DNA of 62,000 nt from Chrysomallon squamiferum (Eukaryota; Mollusca; Gastropoda; Neomphalida; Peltospiridae). The position numbers and the translations under genes are program-made. Shown here one piece after another: positions 54,836 through 62,000 of this stretch. The notes beneath the pieces are model-generated. The model saw nothing but the letters and a program-made list of their open reading frames with translations, ran no database searches and was not told the origin of the DNA. Position 1 is the stretch's first letter, and each line of letters begins with the position of its first letter. The DNA lies in the NCBI GenBank assembly GCA_012295275.1, contig CM022676.1, forward strand, positions 637,341 to 699,340. The letters are read 5' to 3'.

Positions 54836-56210
54836 TTAATGGAAATGTGTGAAGTCCAACATTCAGTTTTAATTACATGAAAGAGGCAATTTTTATCATC
54901 ATCGTCATGAATGAGAAAACAACTATATAACTTCTTGAATGATTTAGCTATTACTAGTCACTGTATTGTTGATGGAAGTGAAGGTATATGTTCAAACATT
55001 GTGACTACAATCAGGATGGTTTATAGTACAAGAATTATTATAATAATGTTTTATTTGTCTCACTGAATTGAATTCATATTTAAAAATTAACATAAATTTT
55101 GATATTATATATTTAGTTTTTTCTCTTTAATATGTTGTATATTGGAAATCTCTAAACTTGAATGATTATTTGATGATATGTCACTTTGATTTGGATTATT
55201 AATTATATCTGAAAGCGTAGATATACAGAAATCGTCTGTTTAATAGATCAAGCTTTATTGTCACGGACACACACGGTTTTCTCTTTCTAAACAACACATA
55301 TCCACACAATAAATCTTTAAAATTTCATCATCCAAACAATTTTTTTTAGCTTTTACTGAATTTGGTACGTAGCTTAAAAAAACCAAAAACAAAATATTGC
55401 ACTGGGAATTGTCTGTATGTTGTATGAGTTTAATTTTGATTTGACATCATTTTGAGATCAAGTTGAGCACAAAGTCAAATGTTTACCACAGTTTAGCCTG
55501 CAGTGAGTTGGAATCCTTAACAAATTAGCTTTTCAAAGACTCGTTTTATCAAAATCAACTTACGAGGTGGTGGTCATGTTTGTCTGACAAATAAAACATT
55601 AACAGATTTATTAAAACAAATATAAAAAAAATGCACGAAGAACAAAAGTAGAAGTAATAATAACTACAACAGTGATGTTCTTAAATCTACTCATGCTAGA
55701 CTCATTTCTATTGTTATTTTTATATATATATATATATTCTTTTATTTTTTTCATTATTATTATTTTATTTATTTATTAATGGAACAGTAAAGCAACTGCT
55801 ACAAATTAAGATAAGTTGAGAAGAGAACCATTCCACAACTTCCTTCTTGTGATTCAAGGTGCCTGTGTGGGTTATTGCGTTTGAATATGTACATATGTAT
55901 AACAGTTTCTGACTGTATTATGGGTCATTGACCTTTATGCTGAATGAAAAATTGTCATGTATTGTGTAGTATATTTTGTGTGTGTGTTTGATAGAGAGAC
56001 AGAGAGACACTGCAGTACTAAATATAAATGTTCCAGTCGCAAAAGGTTAACAATATAATATTGTAATCAACTGAACTTCCTGAACAATTTGTACCCATGG
56101 ATGCAAGGACAAAATTCTATTTCAGATTTGATATAGAAAAAAAATTACCAGATTCCGGCGTATGATATATATGGAATTTTTTTTTAAATATATTTTATAT
56201 ATATATATAT
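54836..56210. other. 3' region of the PROSER3-like gene
   Basis: AT-rich, probably 3' untranslated sequence followed by spacer. Candidate AATAAA hexamers occur, for example near 55308-55313. A TA run lies at about 55722-55737. No coding sequence is visible. Confidence 0.5.
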
Positions 56211-57094
56211 ATGCCTTACGCTGTTGATGAATTGTATTGTGTTGACGGTTCATGGTCAGAGTTTCTCAAAGTAAACTGTGCTTCTGATATAAAGATATTT
56301 AGATCATTCCTGAACTTGAACAAGAAAGACATTAAGGTAATTCCTTGTATGTGAATAAGAAAAATCATTTAAATCATTTCTTAAACTTCAGCAAGAGAGA
56401 CATTTAGATCATTCCTTGAGAGAGGTTTAAAATCATTCTAGCCTTAAAATTTTTAAAAAATCACAGCTTTTCAGCATGTCTGTTGTTCTACCAGCCAAGA
56501 TGACTTTCTCTGTCAGAAATGAAATTGAAGTTCCAGATCTTTGGAAGAATTTGGAGGAGGAAGTGCACAGCGATGATAGTTGGAAGATTTGGGAGAACCC
56601 GATTTTCTTTTCCCAGTGTTTCACACACGGAGAATCCAAACTGATGGTCTTCATGTGAAAAATGAACATGCAAAGTGATCTTGATTTTTAAAAACATTTG
56701 CATTGATTTTTTATTTTGATGTTTTGCTTTGTTATTTGTAAAATGCATTACTTATTAGTTTTATTTTAAATTTATATCAATGTAGCTAAATTCATTTTTG
56801 ACTTAAGTGACCAAAAGTTATATAAATGCTATGGATTCAATAAATAAATAAATAAATACAATTATAATTGTTTTTCAGAATTTAGGTATTACGATAATGC
56901 GCTCAAATAACGGGCAAGATACGTTAAACTCAAAGTTGTCTGCATTCCGTTTGTATCGTGTTTCTGTTCATGTAATATTAATTAAATGCTTTTTGTCTGA
57001 AATTAGTTTTTCTATTTATGAATTTTCTTTTGATACCTTTGTAAATTTTAATGGTGCTGAAGAATTGAAACAGACTCACTCCGAGCAGGCTTAA
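56211..57094 (+). CDS. Possible small SAM-like protein (two exons, 113 aa)
   Basis: Exon 56211-56336 (MPYAVDELYCVDGSWSEFLK onward, ending LNKKDIK, phase 0) joins at a good acceptor (TTGTTTTTCAG) to 56879-57094, beginning NLGITIMRSNNGQDTLNSKL and stopping at 57092-57094. Across the join, KKDIK|NLGIT followed by a leucine/alanine helix and LYR resembles the C-terminal half of a SAM domain (E-D-L-x-x-L-G-I), a protein-interaction fold. The last ~45 residues are AT-rich in codons and may be intron read-through. An intervening open segment, 56474-56658 (MSVVLPAKMTFSV...), is in another phase. The start codon follows a TATA run and could be internal. Tentative. Confidence 0.35.
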
Positions 57095-58559
57095 CTTTCA
57101 GATATATGTTTTTACCTTGAGCTAACTAAGTTTTGGTATGTATGTGGCCAAGACACATTTTATGAATGTCAGGTTATTATTAAAACTGTTGCTGATTAGA
57201 AAATAATAATAATAATAATAAGTTTTCAGGCCAAAAAAAAAAAAAAAAAAAGAAAGAAAAAAAAAAATGCCAGTTTCTGTGGTAGTCGAGTCTAAATGTG
57301 AAATTATTTATTTAGTTTTATTAATTTTCTGTCAGTTGTTGGATTTCAGTCATTTATTTAATATTCAGTGCACGCTGAGTTATCAGCGACTGTGTAAAAT
57401 ATCAGTTCTTACAGAAACTACAAAACGTTTTTGTGAGTATGAAGAAAAGTATTATTCTCAATACAAAAGGAAAAAAAAAAAAAAAAAAAAAAACCCACAG
57501 CCATCAATTGCTTCAAAAACACTTGAGCATCAGTCGCCTCTGAACTTACCTCACTTTTCTCTTTGCTACCAGCACAATAAAAGTAACCAATAAACCGATC
57601 TTGGCTTTGATAAAAAAAAAATTGTCGTATCTATAGCTTAAAAAATATTTTTAATGTAGTTATTTAAAATAAAACTTTTGAGAAGAAAAATTTGGCACTG
57701 AATTTTCAGAAATAATTCAAGTTCATACCATTGATATTATGAGATCTTAGCAATTAGCTGGCTGTGTGTTGGTATTTGTGGTTTGCCAGATAGCAAGTTA
57801 GTGTTTATGTTGATGCAGTAACAGTTAAATGACAGACCACACATACACCATCAGTCTAATCAACATCTAGTACTTTTAGATAAAAACTTATTTCTTTCAA
57901 TTTAGACCATTCAGCCATTCAGACTGTAAATGATATCCAAAAATAATAAAAGTTACCTTAGTTGTCAGATTATGAAGGTATTTCTAAAATGTTCTGTTAG
58001 CTTCATGAATACTAATTGCTAATATCTCATTTTCACAAAATGCAATAAAACAAATCAACTGCATTAAAATATATATATATATATCTGTGCAGTTTTCATA
58101 GTTCAACAGCCACACTAACATGATGGTGGAATTTAGTACTGAATTTAGTGATTTCTGCCTGTCAAAGTGTCTGAGACTAGACATTTTGTATAAAATGCAT
58201 TCTAATTTTCTGTTTTGTGGATTGTGTGTTTGAGAGAGCATTTACAATAACTTTATATAACCAATGCCAATACTAGCTATAAAAGATTAACACCACAATT
58301 TTGTGATCAACTGCCATTTAACTTTTATTTTAGTGGACTGTTACAAAATTAACAAATTGCTGAATAAAATGATTTATTACAAGATGTAGAATAATTTCAA
58401 CAAGTTTAAATAACATTTCTCTAACATGTGACTAATTAAATGTTTTCAAGATGTCTAGTTAGTCATTAGAAGAACAAGATGTCTGTATAATTAATCTTCT
58501 AAAAATTAGTGATTTGTTATTTCTGTTATTTAATTAAATATTTCAATAAAACATCACGT
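57095..58559. other. Spacer with poly-A tracts
   Basis: Poly-A runs lie at 57233-57267 and 57471-57493. The open frame 57267-57593 crosses one of them and has no domain. The rest is AT-rich and includes the 3' untranslated region of the minus-strand nuclear receptor gene. Confidence 0.5.
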
Positions 58560-61500
58560 TTAGTTGATCATTTCAAGCACAAGTTCATTGAGCTGTATGC
58601 TGCCATCTAGAGTCAGGGACAAGAAGCGCTCTGCAGCTTTTGCACTGACAGTGCGCAGTGCTGGTAACCGTAGCAACATCTTTCCATACTTGCGTGTGTC
58701 TGAAGGATAGTGGTGTTTCACGTACCTCTGCAGTGCATCGAGGAAGCGGGTCTGCATCTTAATAATTGTCAGTTTGTCTTTCAGTCCGATAGCATCTGCA
58801 AACAGAAAGTGTAATGTTTTATGTAACATTTTAACCATTTTACTGCATTCTTCCACAGTTAATGGAATTTACAGGATGAGGAAAAACCAGAAATAACTTC
58901 TGAACCAAATTTTAGTACACTCGGAAAGTAGTTTACCACACATACACATGTACATGAAAGAAGTCAAATAACAACACAGCCAGAGGCATTCTTGTTTTAC
59001 AGGTGTCACATAATGATGTCAGTTTTGTCTAACTTTTTATAATAAATAATCAAATGTTCTTTCTATAATAAATATGTCACCTTTCAATTAAACTAAAAAG
59101 AAATAGTAAAAATAAAAACAATATAATTCCTCACATTAATATTTCCTGTTTTATTCTTTTCTTCTAATGCTGTCACCTGAATGAATCAATTTAAATCTGA
59201 AATCCTCCAGAGTCTTACAAAAGGAGAATATAGAATGAGTTCAGTTATTACCTGGATACGTGAGAACAATGGCGTTCATGATACAAAACTCTGTTCTGTC
59301 AATGTGGGCCTCGGCCAGACGAACTGCAAACTCCAAAGTGGCACCAATGAGTTCCCGTCCCCACCCCATAGACAGGGTGTAGTCAGCAGACAGAACAAGT
59401 CCCTCACAAAACTTCACAGTATCAGTCAAACCCATAGATCTGTGAATTATTAACTTGTAAGTAAAGTCATTTCACTGTTAACAAGACCAATCACACCCAT
59501 AGACCTGTTAAAAACAAGCAGAATTAACAAGTAAAACCAAAATTACACTGTTTACAGTTTCCAAGTAAAACTGATTCTTTTCAAACTGTCTGCTTAATGA
59601 CTTGTACATTTTTTTATATTTTCTTTCTCTGACTTGAGAAGAAAACTGCTGCTGCCACATAAAAGATTATTTTACTGACACAAGACAAAGAACCAGTGAC
59701 ACACTTACAACACTGGTAACACAAACCTGTATGCCAGTCTAAACACATTCAGCTCCATGAATGAAGACTTTAACAAAGCCATCTGGTCTGACATTTCCAA
59801 GTCACGGAATCCTGCAATTTTAAATACTATATATGTATACTGCATCATCAGATACTATTAGTAAGAAAGAAATGTCTTTACATGTATGTATATTTGTACA
59901 TATGGGTATGTATAGTTCTAATGTATGTATACTTGCTATAACTTATAAAACAAATGAAATATTACTAGAACATATTGCACAATAAATAAATAGAAAATAG
60001 TTTTAACAATGTGTGTAACTGGCACATGAATATCTTGTGCACTTTAAAGTACTCTCGTTATAGTAGCGACCAATCTTTCCTAACACTGAAGTATGACAAT
60101 AAAATAAAGATTTGGCAATTTCATTTCTTCTTTTTCATTTTTCAAATTTTACTTTTAATAAAGAGAAATGTAAAATAATATATGATAGAAAACTATGATG
60201 GAAAAAAATAATATGTGATAAAAAGGTATGATGTTTATCAAATATAAATTGAAGATTTTTCTCACCTGGCACTTTCTTTGCCCACTCTATAATGTACTTG
60301 AGTTCCACATAAGCACACTGCATCAGATCATTAGCACTGATGTTGTTTGTACCAGAACTGCCTAAAATTAATAAATCTCATGTCAAAAAGAAACCATGCT
60401 GTATAAAGCACTCTTACATGTAACAGTTAAAAATCCCATGTCAGTACACGCAATGAATTTGTATTGACTGGAAAATTTCTGTCTCATACATTTCTAATCA
60501 GTTCAGTATATAAATAATACAGATCATTAAAATTGGCTTTCTGTTAAATAATGTGTATTTTATACTGAACTTTCACTTAAATTCATATAATTAACATAAT
60601 TAACTACTACAATTTTATAAATTTTACACATAAATAAAAATGTCCGCACACACATAACGAACAAGAAAGAAAACATACTCTCTCTCTCACTTTGACTGGT
60701 AATACTAGCTCTCTCTCTCTGCTGTATCTACCTTCAAATGCTGGAAACGTGTCTGGTCGAGCAGCTACCAGACTCTCAATGAGTGAGTCGTTGAAGTCTG
60801 TCTGACTGTCTGGAAATGCTGTCAGTGATGTTCCTGTTTCCTCCAGACGCTGTCGCTTCCTGTGTTTGCCTCCTGGTGACCTGTCCTCCCGTACAGCTGT
60901 CAACATAAGTTAAAACCTTACACGGTAACAACTTTTAACAAAATATCAGCCCCTAATGTTTCCCTTTTATATAGTAAAAATACATTTTATATATTTCAAA
61001 AACATGTTATTTCTATACTTGCCAAAAGTTCAATCTACTACCGATATAAATACAGTAAGAACACAATCAGATTAAAATAGTCAGAGAAAGGATTAACATG
61101 TAATAAGAAAACAATACTTCAACAGTTTCGTAACTTGTGTTTCAAGTCAAACTGTGTGAATTGCAGTGTTAGTGTTTTGTTTATTCTTTTGTTAACAGCA
61201 CAATACCACAGCTAAACACAGACTTAGCCATGAATGAACTTCGTACAGTGGTAACCTTTCCACAAAGATATGTGTTAATAACATCATCACAAAATGACTA
61301 AAACCAAATGAAAGTACTTGAGGTAACACTGGTACAGGAAGATTCTGATTAACAGCACTAAGTGTTTTTAAAAGTGAAACATACCGTCTCGCTTCATGCC
61401 CATCCTGAGACACTTGTTGAAGCGACAGAACTGACAGCTGTTTCTCGTGTACTTGTTAATCACGCAGTTCTGACTGTTCTTACACGTGTACGTCAGCTTC

Positions 61501-62000
61501 TTCTGCACAGTGCGTTTAAAGAAACCTTTGCATCCTTCACAGGAGAAGGCGGAGTAGTGGAAGCCACTGGCTCGGTCGGAACAGACAATGCAGCGAGGAA
61601 AGCCCTCATCATCCAGACTACACGTGATCCCTTCAGACTCTGCCATCTTTATCTGAATCACCTCAAACTTGGAACTAGTGCTGGCTGGGGTTGAGCATGA
61701 TGTCACAGTCTCTGGTGTAATGGAGTCATCAGTGACAAGGTCTTTGTTGCTGATAGTCAATGTGTCACTGTCATTGCTGCCCTGAAATATCAGTTGACAC
61801 TGTTGTGACAGTTTGGTGACACTAAGAAATAAACCTATTCTACAAACTTTCAGGGTTTTTTCCTCTATTTGCTATGTCATTCCATAGGATGCAGAAAGAA
61901 TTTCACAAAAAACAGAAAAACCTGGCACCAAACCAGTTAAAATGGACAAATGAATTAGTGAAATAGACTTAGCTTTCTTACCTCAACTGTGTAACAAATA
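58560..62000 (-). CDS. Orphan nuclear receptor, NR2-like (5' end outside window)
   Basis: Minus-strand exons in transcript order: 62000-61982 (partial), 61781-61385, 60896-60732, 60361-60266, 59811-59727, 59439-59252, 58795-58560. All phases agree. The DNA-binding domain (61385-61600) has eight Cys in two C4 fingers, P-box CEGCKG, and [12 protein letters not shown] basic hinge follows (KHRKRQR). The ligand-binding domain begins about [18 protein letters not shown], has the family signature [17 protein letters not shown], the NR2-like [11 protein letters not shown], and ends with an AF-2-type helix (LVLEMI) two residues before the stop. It is a ligand- or cofactor-regulated transcription factor acting in the nucleus. 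The LLRLPALR block favours the NR2/RXR group (COUP, TR2/4, HR78 type). Two usually fixed glycines are serine here (CSD, HYS). Exact subfamily uncertain. Confidence 0.9.
59440..59506 (-). repeat. Diverged copy of a nuclear receptor exon start in its own intron
   Basis: On the minus strand the exon beginning ATCTATGGGTTTGACTGAT (59439 down) is preceded, about 66 bases upstream, by ACAGGTCTATGGGTGTGATT. This repeats the acceptor and exon start with substitutions, so the tandem duplication is anchored on an acceptor here. Confidence 0.6.

Noticed and set aside
57267-57593. 108-codon plus-strand frame
   Set aside because: Runs through a poly-A derived lysine stretch, has no domain, and starts inside another poly-A tract.

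Overview
The window is animal nuclear DNA: AT-rich, packed with microsatellites, with multi-exon genes split by GT-AG introns of about 0.1-3 kb. The gene set (a semaphorin, Ig-superfamily receptors with lineage-specific domains, an NR2-like orphan nuclear receptor, a PROSER3-like protein, a hAT transposon of the CAGTGGTTCTCAA type) suggests an invertebrate, most likely a lophotrochozoan such as a mollusc. The species cannot be settled from the sequence alone.

Layout. 375-8947 (+): a 15-exon semaphorin of 612 aa with signal peptide, sema domain, PSI domain, lysine-rich linker, one thrombospondin type-1 repeat and a short hydrophobic C-terminus that looks like a GPI-anchor signal or a minimal membrane anchor. 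8948-15347: no convincing gene, but a ~0.9 kb minisatellite, trinucleotide arrays and a small repeated element. 15348-29869 (+): a cell-surface receptor with seven Ig-like domains, one FN3 domain, one membrane span and a cytoplasmic tail built from many tiny in-phase exons, most carrying a tyrosine motif (YxxI, YxxM, YxN, YxxP). The tail grew by tandem duplication, including a nearly identical 1.9 kb block, and has three copies of the terminal exon, one broken. 31750-35515 and 37869-40359 (+): two small genes, each a signal peptide plus one Ig domain of exactly 312 nt, with a W-x-C in place of the usual Y-x-C in strand F, as in Ig domain 1 of the large receptor. The three genes appear to form a local immune-receptor-like cluster. 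44915-54835 (+): a 12-exon, 686 aa PROSER3-like gene, with a degenerate hAT transposon (52205-54346, 8-bp target duplication) in its last intron. 56211-57094 (+): a possible two-exon gene with a SAM-like sequence. 58560-62000 (-): the 3' part of a nuclear receptor gene (DNA-binding and ligand-binding domains), with its 5' end outside the window.

All exon joins were checked by hand for GT-AG borders and for phase. The semaphorin (1839 nt), receptor (3324 nt), PROSER3-like (2061 nt) and single-Ig models each sum to a multiple of three without internal stops.

The three most notable observations are: (1) the modular, tandemly duplicated phosphotyrosine-cassette tail of the receptor; (2) a long CT tract and a GA tract that flank one in-phase Ig exon and could pair in the pre-mRNA; (3) tandem repeats that start exactly at splice junctions in at least five introns of this window.
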